Shown: piece by piece, positions 1 through 5,273 of the stretch | Layout: the number at the start of each line of letters is the position of its first letter | Position numbering within the stretch: the stretch's first letter is position 1 | Source: JBDTMC01 sp039934475 | GTDB lineage: Bacteria > Acidobacteriota > Terriglobia > Bryobacterales > Bryobacteraceae | Reading direction: 5' to 3' | Assembly: GCA_039934475.1 (NCBI GenBank) | Contig: JBDTMC010000533.1 | Span: 1 to 5,273, forward strand | DNA length: 5,273 bases | Position numbers and translations under genes: made by a program | The notes under the pieces: model-generated | Told to the model about the DNA's origin: nothing | Databases searched by the model: none | The model's input: the letters and a program-made list of their open reading frames with translations, nothing else

Positions 1-822
1 TACCTGCTGGCGCTGGAGCGGATGAGGACTCATCTCGCCCTCGATCTCCATGATGAAGTGGGCTCAGGGTTGGCCGAGATCGCCGTTTCGAGTGAAGTGG
101 CGAGGCGCGATGGCGTTCCACCTGGAGCTGCGAGGCTGGCGGTAATTGCGGAACGGTGCCGGGAGCTGCGCAGCGGCATGGCGGACATCGTCTGGGCTGT
201 GGACCCCAGCAAAGACAAGATGGCGGACCTGTTGGGCCGCATGAAGCAAGTGTGCACGTCTCTGCTTGAGGAGGGCGGGTGCCACGTCGACTTCCAGGTG
301 GCCCAAGCCTTCGATGCCGCCTCCCTCACGCTGACGCCAGAGGCCAAGCGCCACATCCTGCTGGTGGCCAAAGAGACGGTGACTAATGTGGCTCGTCACT
401 CCGGCGCCACGGAAGTGAAAGTGATCACGAACCTGGAGGCGGGAAGGCTCCGGCTGTACGTTCAAGACAACGGCCGTGGATTCGATCCCCAAGTGGACTC
501 CGGCGGGAATGGACTGCGTAACCTCAGGCGCCGATCCGTGGAACTCCGGGGGATGCTCCGCATTGAGTCGGCTCCGGGTTGCGGCTGCACGGTGGAGCTG
601 TTGATACCCTTGCGGCGCTGTAGTCTCGTTCGACCATGGATGTTTGTCGTAGTCATTGCGGCAGTTCTGCCTGTTAACGCGCTGTTGTACCAATATCGCG
701 TTACGACAGGATATAGACGGCCGCTCGGGAAAACGAAAGATAGCGTTCTTCGATGGACGAAAATCCAGCGGCCTGGAACAGGCTCTTCCAGCGTTCACGG
801 CTCACCGGCTTCTGGTGTGTAA
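1..822 (+). CDS. Sensor histidine kinase, NarL/DegU type (HisKA_3 + HATPase_c), N-terminus cut by window edge
   Basis: C-terminal kinase core of a two-component sensor that would autophosphorylate on His and pass the phosphate to a NarL-type regulator. The frame is open to base 1, so the sensor region and any membrane segments lie outside the window. Counting the first codon as residue 1, the H-box is LALDLHDEVGSGL with phosphoacceptor His17 (bases 49-51), the HD pattern of HisKA_3. The N-box is KETVTNVARHS around Asn129. The G1 box is DNGRGF (156-161) and the G2 box GGNGLRNLRRR (168-178), followed by the usual final strand ending VELLIPLRR near residue 206 (base 618). The frame then continues 67 codons to TAA at 820-822. 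That tail has no kinase character, holds a hydrophobic stretch (bases 640-696), and its last 122 bases are antisense to the methyltransferase gene. A TAG lies one base out of frame at 621-623, so the true or ancestral end may be near 620. Kinase identity is secure; the exact 3' end is not. Confidence 0.9.
   Translation, partial: YLLALERMRTHLALDLHDEVGSGLAEIAVSSEVARRDGVPPGAARLAVIAERCRELRSGMADIVWAVDPSKDKMADLLGRMKQVCTSLLEEGGCHVDFQVAQAFDAASLTLTPEAKRHILLVAKETVTNVARHSGATEVKVITNLEAGRLRLYVQDNGRGFDPQVDSGGNGLRNLRRRSVELRGMLRIESAPGCGCTVELLIPLRRCSLVRPWMFVVVIAAVLPVNALLYQYRVTTGYRRPLGKTKDSVLRWTKIQRPGTGSSSVHGSPASGV
675..703 (-). terminator. Hairpin over the methyltransferase stop codon, possible weak terminator
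   Basis: A perfect 7-bp stem, TAACGCG (675-681) and CGCGTTA (697-703), encloses a 15-nt loop. The right arm contains the TAA stop of the minus-strand methyltransferase gene. A smaller palindrome, GGCAGTTCTGCC (660-671), lies just beyond it in the minus-strand direction. There is no T-tract on either strand, so this is not a textbook intrinsic terminator. Its position at a gene end suggests 3'-end formation or stabilisation. It could also be chance. Confidence 0.25.
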
Positions 823-1741
823 GGTCGTGATAAAGATAGTAGTAAATGCCTAGACCCTGGCGTTCGCGCATCTCATCGGCGGTCGGCCGAACGGCCTCAA
901 ACGCGATAAGTGGCACCCCGGGGAAGGACCTCTGATACGCCTTGAGGAAATCAATCAGCGTTTGGTCGCCGTGGTAAAGGATCTCATGCAAAATGAAAAA
1001 GATGGTGGCTGCCTGTGCGGTCCGAAACTCGCTGGGAAGGGAGTCGACGTCACGGATGTCGCCGGCGCAAAGAGTGATGCGTCGCTCGAGACCTGCCGCG
1101 AGGGCACGACGATGTCCCTCTTCTATAGCGGCTACTGCCAGGTCGATTCCGAAACACCGCACGTCGGAATTGATTTCGCACAAGTGCCGGAGGAAGGTCC
1201 CATCGCCGCAGCCCAGATCCACTACGCGCGCAGCATTGCGAGCAACCAGGATATCGCTCACCACCGGGAAGAATAGCGATCGCCCCATAGCCCCACTGCC
1301 AGTGGCCACCCAGTCTGATCTCCGGTAGAAGTCTCTGCCATAGGCCTTCTCGCCAGTCATCAGCTGCGGCAAATTACTGAAAACCTCTGCATAGCCGAGG
1401 CTCAATTCCATCCAGCCGCGCAGCACTCCGATAGTCTCCCGCGCTTCGTCATCGAGGGTGTAGTCCCGACCAGAGCGGCGAAGCATACCGATGGAGTACA
1501 GCGCCTCGCAGATCGGCAACAGAATTGCCAGATCGAGGTTGTGGTCTCGGGCGAACCGTTGGACATCTACCGTCCCCGGATTCTGCAGTTCGTCCAGCAG
1601 TCCGACGCTGAGAAGGGCATGGAGGGCTTGGGTGGCAAGGTACCCGCGAATCATGTGGTGCCAGCCGGCCTTGTAGCCACTTCTCAGTTTCAACATGTGC
1701 GACAGCCCCATGAGACGGATGGCCTTCAGTAGCTCCAGCAT
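701..1741 (-). CDS. SAM-dependent class I methyltransferase with N-terminal dimerisation/winged-helix region
   Basis: Predicted cytoplasmic S-adenosylmethionine-dependent methyltransferase of 346 residues, the usual length for two-domain O-/C-methyltransferases of small molecules. Residues about 30-115 form an alpha-helical dimerisation/winged-helix region (GYLATQALHALLSVGLLDEL, then a YTLDDEARETIG turn). The catalytic fold follows: motif I VVDLGCGDG (173-181), acidic Asp200 ending strand 2 (CFGID) for the SAM ribose, GDI (227-229) after strand 3, and FFILHEILYHGD (248-259) at strand 4. Near the C-terminus are YHDLTHQKPVSRERW and LFQAAGF. The start ATG (1741-1739) has GGGGGA seven bases upstream on the minus strand. 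The gene is downstream of the propeller gene on the same strand, 182 bp away, with a palindrome in between, so it may have its own promoter. It converges on the kinase frame and overlaps its tail by 122 bp. The substrate is unknown. His252 and His305 recall metal-binding alpha-keto-acid methyltransferases, but that is only a hypothesis. Confidence 0.88.
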   Translation of the reverse strand: MLELLKAIRLMGLSHMLKLRSGYKAGWHHMIRGYLATQALHALLSVGLLDELQNPGTVDVQRFARDHNLDLAILLPICEALYSIGMLRRSGRDYTLDDEARETIGVLRGWMELSLGYAEVFSNLPQLMTGEKAYGRDFYRRSDWVATGSGAMGRSLFFPVVSDILVARNAARVVDLGCGDGTFLRHLCEINSDVRCFGIDLAVAAIEEGHRRALAAGLERRITLCAGDIRDVDSLPSEFRTAQAATIFFILHEILYHGDQTLIDFLKAYQRSFPGVPLIAFEAVRPTADEMRERQGLGIYYYLYHDLTHQKPVSRERWKSLFQAAGFSSIEERYLSFSRAAVYILS

Positions 1742-1748
1742 AAAAGCA

Positions 1749-1754
1749 TCCCCC
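1749..1754 (-). promoter_or_regulatory. Ribosome binding site of the methyltransferase gene
   Basis: Reading the minus strand, GGGGGA is followed by seven bases (TGCTTTT) and then the ATG at 1741-1739. It is the clearest Shine-Dalgarno-like sequence before a start in this window, and it supports this start over the internal Met codons at residues 11, 16 and 30. Confidence 0.55.
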
Positions 1755-1810
1755 GGATATCAGATACAACTGCTCAGACGATAGTACTCGTAAGAGTCGC
1801 AATGAAACTA

Positions 1811-1827
1811 CCTACATGTTGATGTAG
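1811..1827. promoter_or_regulatory. Palindromic operator candidate, copy 1 (CTACAT-gttg-ATGTAG)
   Basis: Perfect inverted repeat CTACAT (1812-1817) / ATGTAG (1822-1827) with a 4-base spacer, preceded by C. It is centred about 78 bp upstream of the methyltransferase start, in the gap after the propeller gene. The same architecture recurs at 3374-3390 and 3450-3466. A TACTAT hexamer on the minus strand (1786-1781) could be a -10 box; the palindrome would then sit at about -45, an activator-like position, but no good -35 is visible. As RNA this could also fold into a small hairpin. It lacks a T-tract, so it is not a convincing terminator for the propeller gene. Confidence 0.5.
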
Positions 1828-1923
1828 ATTACTGCTAGATCCGGGACGACCGCGAGGTGCTTCCTGGCTTACACCATGAGACAGCGTACATACCGGCTTA
1901 CGCAAACCAATAATGCAGCATCT

Positions 1924-3282
1924 TCATTGGGAGATGAAATAGGCGCCGGTTGTGCGGCCGGTGAATACTACCACAGGATGTCCGTTCGGATCGGTAATGA
2001 TAGGGAATTGGCCCGCGGTATTCTCCGTGCCCGTGGCAGGGGTCAGGTCGTAACTCCAGAGAAGCGATCGAGATGCCAGGTCTATCGCGATGACCTTTGC
2101 CCGTAGGCCGTCCGTTTGGATTGCACCTGTTATGAGAACGGGCCTTGTGGCAGTTCCGGCAAGGGTGAGCGCCGATGAGGGGATGTAGTTGGTCCCATCA
2201 TTCAGAAGAGCGGGAACACTGATCGAATCGATGAGTAAGCCTGTAGATTCAGAGCGGCGCTCAACGCGGGGATAACCTGCGCTGATTACCCAAACGCCTC
2301 CTCGCGGATCGTGTGCGACGGATGCGGGCACCGAATTGACGACCGATTGTGACCATAAGAGGGTGGCGTGACTGCCATCGTCGCGCAGCGCGAATAGCGT
2401 GGGGCTGAGAGGTCCGCCGGGGTGTAGGCTGGCTCCATCGAAGACCACGGCGCCGCCGGTACAGCTTGGGCTGGCCCCGCTGGGACCGCCGAATTCCCAA
2501 TACCAGGCTATGCTGAGCGGCTGCGCTGCATTGGAGGCGTCGATGTCGATGGCATACAGGCGGCCGGTGACCGACGTGGTTGCCGTCAACTGGGCGAGGA
2601 CATACGCCCGATTTCCGGCGACACAAGGAGTATTAACGGTGTCAAAGTACGAACCACCCTGCCCCGCCTGGTAAAGGTACAGGCTGCCGAGTTGGGCACC
2701 GCTTAAAGAATCGTACGCCGATACCGGCCCACCCGCGGTCGCCAGGAAGATGGCGCCGTTGGAAGTCTGTACCGGGCTGATCGGGTAGCCTCCCGCGGAT
2801 GGTACGAACCAGACGGGTTTGCCACGGGCTGAGAAGCGGACGACGTGAGATTTATCCGCTGTAATTACGCTTCCTTGAGCGTCGATCATTGGCGCGGACA
2901 TGTAAGCCGATGCACCCAGAGCCGTACCCGATGTCCACAATCTCTTCCCTCCTGGACCGTATGCGACGACTGCATCTCCACTGGCGGACTTATAGGAACA
3001 CACGGCCGTTACTCCGTTCGAAGAGCAACCCAGTCCAATGCCGGAACCCACGGAGAGCGTGTCGTGCGCCCGCAGGATGACAGACGGCCCCGGTGGCGGC
3101 AACATGTTAACTAGGTCGGACATCTGCGGATCGCAATGCGCCATGGCACATCCGGCTGGGGCGACCCAGAACGGCGTGGGGGCAAGGTCTGTCGAAAGCT
3201 CTACCTGTGCCCAGAGGGTGCCATGCGCACCGCTGAGCATGAAAGTCAAAAACAGCGAACGAAATAAAACGATAGTTTGCAT
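1924..3282 (-). CDS. Secreted PQQ-like (BamB/quinoprotein-type) beta-propeller protein
   Basis: Protein of 452 residues. The N-terminus is a signal peptide: Arg8 followed by a hydrophobic core (SLFLTFMLSG) and a likely signal peptidase I site after LWA (residue 25), so it is predicted to be exported. The mature part has repeated propeller blades of the PQQ-like type: VVAYGPGGKRLW (105-116), HVVRFSARGKPVWF (146-159), PVSAYDSLSGAQLG (186-199), RLYAIDIDASN (241-251), TLFALRDDGS, and a final KVIAIDLASRSLLWSYDL. Each blade ends with an Asp/Gly turn and often a Trp. Six cysteines (45, 50, 86, 95, 220, 274) are compatible with disulfides after export. No dehydrogenase active site is recognisable, so a binding or scaffold role is more likely than quinoprotein catalysis. 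The start ATG (3282-3280) lacks a clear Shine-Dalgarno sequence, but the signal peptide begins exactly there. The gene is divergent from the response regulator gene. The family is well supported; the ligand is unknown. Confidence 0.82.
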   Translation of the reverse strand: MQTIVLFRSLFLTFMLSGAHGTLWAQVELSTDLAPTPFWVAPAGCAMAHCDPQMSDLVNMLPPPGPSVILRAHDTLSVGSGIGLGCSSNGVTAVCSYKSASGDAVVAYGPGGKRLWTSGTALGASAYMSAPMIDAQGSVITADKSHVVRFSARGKPVWFVPSAGGYPISPVQTSNGAIFLATAGGPVSAYDSLSGAQLGSLYLYQAGQGGSYFDTVNTPCVAGNRAYVLAQLTATTSVTGRLYAIDIDASNAAQPLSIAWYWEFGGPSGASPSCTGGAVVFDGASLHPGGPLSPTLFALRDDGSHATLLWSQSVVNSVPASVAHDPRGGVWVISAGYPRVERRSESTGLLIDSISVPALLNDGTNYIPSSALTLAGTATRPVLITGAIQTDGLRAKVIAIDLASRSLLWSYDLTPATGTENTAGQFPIITDPNGHPVVVFTGRTTGAYFISQ

Positions 3283-3304
3283 ACTTTGGTAAGTCTCGAT
3301 CTAG

Positions 3305-3325
3305 TTAGATTAGCTAGCCATCTAA
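3305..3325. repeat. AT-rich inverted repeat TTAGAT-N9-ATCTAA upstream of the propeller gene
   Basis: Perfect 6-bp arms TTAGAT (3305-3310) and ATCTAA (3320-3325) flank TAGCTAGCC, which itself contains the palindromes TAGCTA and GCTAGC. It lies 23-43 bp upstream of the propeller start codon, in its probable leader or promoter zone. It is unlike the CTRCAT palindromes nearby, so it may be a separate protein site or a leader hairpin. The role is unknown. Confidence 0.3.
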
Positions 3326-3373
3326 GACATAGCGCCTTTGTCACACTCTACTCGAGATACAGTGCTCTTACAG

Positions 3374-3390
3374 CCTGCATGTCTATGTAG
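3374..3390. promoter_or_regulatory. Palindromic operator candidate, copy 2 (CTGCAT-gtct-ATGTAG)
   Basis: Half-sites CTGCAT (3375-3380) and ATGTAG (3385-3390) are complementary apart from one G-T position and are separated by four bases, with C in front. The site lies between two divergent genes: about 100 bp from the propeller start and about 121 bp from the regulator GTG. It ends seven bases before a TTGACT -35-like hexamer for the regulator, a position suited to an activator of that promoter. It shares the CCTRCATG-N3-ATGYAG pattern with the sites at 1811-1827 and 3450-3466. Confidence 0.5.
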
Positions 3391-3397
3391 TTTTGTG

Positions 3398-3427
3398 TTG
3401 ACTGACTGGGAACCAGGTATGTGCAAT
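3398..3427 (+). promoter_or_regulatory. Possible sigma-70-like promoter for the response regulator gene
   Basis: TTGACT (3398-3403, five of six to the -35 consensus) and TGCAAT (3422-3427, four of six to the -10 consensus) are 18 bases apart. Transcription would start near 3434, giving a leader of about 70 bases to the GTG at 3504. Palindrome copy 2 would be centred near -51 and copy 3 near +25. The -35 is good; the -10 is weak. Confidence 0.3.
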
Positions 3428-3449
3428 CGTGAATGTCCGAATCGGGACC

Positions 3450-3467
3450 CCTGCATGAATATGCAGG
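3450..3467. promoter_or_regulatory. Palindromic operator candidate, copy 3 (CCTGCAT-gaat-ATGCAGG)
   Basis: The most perfect of the three copies: 7-bp arms CCTGCAT (3450-3456) and ATGCAGG (3461-3467) around GAAT. It lies directly before a TTG codon at 3468 and 37 bases before the GTG at 3504. If transcription starts near 3434 it is within the leader, so it could be a downstream repressor site, or an RNA hairpin affecting translation if TTG 3468 were the start. Its similarity to the copies at 1811 and 3374, which are outside this leader, favours a DNA site. Confidence 0.5.
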
Positions 3468-3503
3468 TTGGGGGAATGGCAAGCAGGCGTACACTGGGTA
3501 GGC

Positions 3504-4148
3504 GTGGAACCCGAAATCCATGTTGCGATCGTGGAAGATCACAAGGTCACCCGCGAGGGATTGGCTACGCTGATCGGTGCCCAACCTGGCTTTGGCATCA
3601 CCGGCTGTTTCGACTCAATGGAGAAGGCGCTCGCCGCTGTAGGCCCTGATCCGCCGGATGTGATGTTATTGGATATCGGTCTGCCGGGCATGTCCGGGAT
3701 CGAAGGACTGAGACTTCTCCGGGACCGCTACCCCCGCATGCAGTTCCTGATCCTGACTGTGTATGCCGACGACGCCCACGTGTTTGATGCAATCTGCGCA
3801 GGCGCTTGTGGCTACCTACTTAAGGAGACACCCCCGGCGAAGCTGCCCGGCTTGATTCGCGAGGCCCACCAAGGCGGGGGCCCCATGTCACCGGAGATCG
3901 CGCGCAAGGTTCTCTTGACGTTTCAGAAGGTGCCGCCGCCCAAGGTGGTGGAAACAAATCTGTCGCCGCGGGAGTTGGCGATTGTGAGGCTACTGGCGGA
4001 AGGGCACGCCTACAAGACGGCCGCAGCCGAACTGTGCGTAAGCGTGGACACCATCCGGTTCCATGTCAGAAACATCTACGCACGGCTACATGTTCATTCG
4101 AAATCAGAGGCGGTTTTGAAGGCTTTGCGGACGGGATTGTTGGCGTAG
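3504..4148 (+). CDS. NarL/FixJ-family response regulator (REC + LuxR-type HTH)
   Basis: Transcription factor controlled by phosphorylation. With the GTG at 3504 as start it has 214 residues, normal for this family. The REC domain (about 5-120) has acidic pair Glu11-Asp12 (IVEDH), phosphoacceptor Asp57 in MLLDIGLPGMSG, Thr85 in LILTVY and Lys107 in YLLKE, so all key residues are present. The LuxR-type HTH (about 146-210) runs LSPRELAIVRLLAEG, then AAAELCVSVDTIRFHVRNIYARL with the recognition helix, then KSEAVLKAL. A longer frame is open to TTG 3468 (12 more residues), but that places extra sequence before the first REC strand and starts right against a palindrome, so GTG 3504 is preferred. Neither start has a convincing ribosome binding site. 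A likely partner is the histidine kinase at the left edge, of the matching HisKA_3 class, though two minus-strand genes lie between them. It may bind the CTRCAT-N4-ATGYAG palindromes, two of which are upstream of it. Confidence 0.93.
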   Translation: MEPEIHVAIVEDHKVTREGLATLIGAQPGFGITGCFDSMEKALAAVGPDPPDVMLLDIGLPGMSGIEGLRLLRDRYPRMQFLILTVYADDAHVFDAICAGACGYLLKETPPAKLPGLIREAHQGGGPMSPEIARKVLLTFQKVPPPKVVETNLSPRELAIVRLLAEGHAYKTAAAELCVSVDTIRFHVRNIYARLHVHSKSEAVLKALRTGLLA

Positions 4149-4150
4149 GG

Positions 4151-4174
4151 AGGCGGCCACGTTGGTGACCGCCT
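4151..4174 (+). terminator. Hairpin after the response regulator gene, probable 3' end
   Basis: Arms AGGCGG (4151-4156) and CCGCCT (4169-4174) extend inward through a single C-A mismatch to CAC/GTG around a GTTG loop. The hairpin starts two bases after the TAG stop. The following bases (GTAAAC) are not a T-tract, so efficiency as an intrinsic terminator is uncertain. Confidence 0.4.
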
Positions 4175-4188
4175 GTAAACACAGTGGG

Positions 4189-4213
4189 ATAGCCCGGGCT
4201 GCGCACGGGCTAT
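4189..4213. terminator. Hairpin between convergent genes, overlapping the oxidoreductase stop codon
   Basis: Perfect 8-bp stem ATAGCCCG (4189-4196) / CGGGCTAT (4206-4213) with a 9-base loop. The right arm contains the minus-strand stop codon TAG (4212-4210). Together with the hairpin at 4151-4174 it fills the short gap between convergent genes and could act in both directions. There is no T-tract on either side. Confidence 0.45.
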
Positions 4214-5273
4214 GGATGCACCCACGGCTTGCGATATGGCCTCATCAAGAGCCGGTTCGCTTCGGCATCGTTGATCACCTGACCCTTCACGGGATCCCAA
4301 TGCAAGGTTCGTCCCAACTTCATCGCCATATTGGCAAGGATGCAACTGGTGGTGGAAATATAGCCTTGCTCGATGTCCGCCACAGGCTTCTTGCGGCTTT
4401 CAATCGAAGCCAGCAGATCGCGCATGTGCCCACGGATGGCCGGCGCCACGTGCCGCTCCAGATCCTTCTCCGTCCGGTCTTCCGGATACTGCTCAAACTC
4501 ATAGGCCACATCTTTGTGAATGGCCTTCTGGCTACCGTCGGCGGGAATGAAGTCGTAACCCATCACACTCGCTTTCAACGTTCCCTTTTCGCCGTAAATC
4601 GTCGCCCCCCACGGGTATTTCGGATCGTTCGGCGTGCCCCAACTGCGGTGCTGCCACACCATGCGGACCTCGGGGAATTCGAACGTCGCCAGTTGCGTGT
4701 CGGAGATATTCGCCTTGCTCTTCTTGTCGATCAAAATTCCGCCCGAGGATGACACGCTGGTGGGCCAACCTAAATCCAACATCCAGCGCACCATGTCCAG
4801 CATATGGACGCACATGTCGCCTACGATGCCGTTGCCGTATTCCATAAATGCGCGCCAGCCGCGCGGATGCACCAGCTTGTTATACGGACGCATGGGCGCC
4901 GGACCGGTCCACATCTCGTAGTCGAGCGTATCGGGCGGCGCGGTGTCGGGCGGGTTATCCGTGGCCCGCATATGGTAATAGCAATACAACTCCACCGCTG
5001 CAATCTTCCCCAGCTTGCCTTCTTTTACGATCTGCTCGCGGGCCTCAATCAGGTGCGGCGTGCTGCGGCGCTGAGTGCCAATTTGAACGACGCGATTGTA
5101 CTTGCGCGCCGCCGCCAGCATCGCCTGTCCTTCCACCACATCCACGCTGATCGGCTTCTGGCAGTACATGTCGGCGCCTGCCTTAGCGGCCTCGATCATC
5201 GTTAACGCATGCCAGTGATCGGGGGTAGCGATCAGGACGATGTCGAGATCCTTCTCCTTCAACATCTCCCGAT
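4210..5273 (-). CDS. Gfo/Idh/MocA family NAD(P)-dependent oxidoreductase, N-terminus cut by window edge
   Basis: The C-terminal 353 residues of a sugar/inositol-type dehydrogenase-like protein. Reading in from the right edge, the frame is open before the first Met (5265), and that Met is internal: it lies in the Rossmann region (MLKEKDLDIVLIATPDHWHA), so roughly the first 70-80 residues with the GxGxxG turn, and any Tat leader, are outside the window. Counting from that Met, the family signature is CQKPIS (35-40), with the conserved catalytic-type Lys37. The substrate-domain motif is GNGIVGDMCVHMLDMVRWML (144-163), with His154 and Asp157. The C-terminal part (GYISTTSCILANMAMKLGR, then DAEANRLLMRPYRKPW) is typical of the large acidobacterial/planctomycete subgroup, whose full members are about 430-450 residues. 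The substrate is probably a sugar or sugar derivative, but this cannot be read from sequence. It converges on the regulator gene with two hairpins between, so it is probably a separate unit. Confidence 0.92.
   Translation of the reverse strand, partial: REMLKEKDLDIVLIATPDHWHALTMIEAAKAGADMYCQKPISVDVVEGQAMLAAARKYNRVVQIGTQRRSTPHLIEAREQIVKEGKLGKIAAVELYCYYHMRATDNPPDTAPPDTLDYEMWTGPAPMRPYNKLVHPRGWRAFMEYGNGIVGDMCVHMLDMVRWMLDLGWPTSVSSSGGILIDKKSKANISDTQLATFEFPEVRMVWQHRSWGTPNDPKYPWGATIYGEKGTLKASVMGYDFIPADGSQKAIHKDVAYEFEQYPEDRTEKDLERHVAPAIRGHMRDLLASIESRKKPVADIEQGYISTTSCILANMAMKLGRTLHWDPVKGQVINDAEANRLLMRPYRKPWVHP

Noticed and set aside
64..798. Long minus-strand open frame of 244 codons opposite the histidine kinase
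   Set aside because: The plus-strand frame has all kinase motifs; the opposite frame has no coherent domain. Long antisense frames are common in GC-rich coding DNA.
1786..1797. Small palindrome ACTC-GTAA-GAGT near the methyltransferase promoter zone
   Set aside because: A 4-bp arm is too short to separate from chance; it is not related to the CTRCAT motif.
1867..1899. Direct repeat GGCTTAC (1867-1873 and 1893-1899) downstream of the propeller gene
   Set aside because: Seven bases is short enough to be chance, and no other copies or partner structure were seen.
3468..3503. TTG at 3468 as the response regulator start
   Set aside because: It adds 12 residues before the first REC strand, has no better ribosome binding site, and abuts a palindrome; the GTG at 3504 gives the usual distance to the acidic pair. 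It cannot be fully excluded.
3338..3649. Plus-strand open frame of 103 codons overlapping the start of the response regulator
   Set aside because: It shares its second half with the regulator gene in another frame, has no recognisable domain, and covers the promoter and two palindromes. It is a shadow frame.
4086..4101. CTACATGTTCAT inside the response regulator gene, resembling palindrome copy 1
   Set aside because: Only one half-site is intact (second half ATTCGA instead of ATGYAG), and it lies in coding sequence.
4162..4752. Plus-strand open frame of 196 codons opposite the Gfo/Idh/MocA gene
   Set aside because: Antisense to a clearly conserved oxidoreductase, with no recognised domain or start signal.

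Overview
The window looks like chromosomal DNA of a soil-type Acidobacteriota (Solibacter/Bryobacter-like). This is inferred from the gene types: a NarL/DegU-type histidine kinase and regulator, a secreted PQQ-like beta-propeller protein, and a Gfo/Idh/MocA oxidoreductase of the acidobacterial/planctomycete kind. The base composition is moderately GC-rich. There is no 16S rRNA, tRNA, transposase or CRISPR array to fix the taxonomy or to mark a mobile element.

Layout. (1) Bases 1-822, plus strand: the C-terminal part of a HisKA_3/HATPase_c sensor kinase. Its N-terminus lies off the left edge, and its frame runs about 67 codons past the expected domain end, into the antisense of the next gene. 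(2) Bases 701-1741, minus strand: a class I SAM-dependent methyltransferase with an N-terminal dimerisation/winged-helix region. (3) Bases 1924-3282, minus strand: a secreted PQQ/BamB-like beta-propeller protein. (4) Bases 3283-3503: a regulatory region between divergent genes. (5) Bases 3504-4148, plus strand: a NarL-family response regulator (REC plus LuxR-type HTH). (6) Bases 4210-5273, minus strand: a Gfo/Idh/MocA oxidoreductase missing its N-terminus at the right edge. It converges on the regulator gene, with two hairpins at the junction.

The most notable signal is a palindrome, CCTRCATG-N3-ATGYAG, present three times and only between genes: at 1811-1827 (upstream of the methyltransferase), 3374-3390 (between the propeller and regulator genes) and 3450-3466 (just upstream of the regulator). 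Each copy is two 6-bp inverted half-sites around a 4-bp spacer, a plausible size for a dimeric HTH regulator. The simplest reading is a small local regulon in which one regulator, possibly the NarL-type protein encoded here, controls itself, the propeller protein and the methyltransferase. This is inference. The kinase and regulator may be a cognate pair separated by the two minus-strand genes.

No known defence, biosynthetic or mobile system can be named with confidence. The shared-operator regulon and the abnormal kinase tail are the two points most worth checking.
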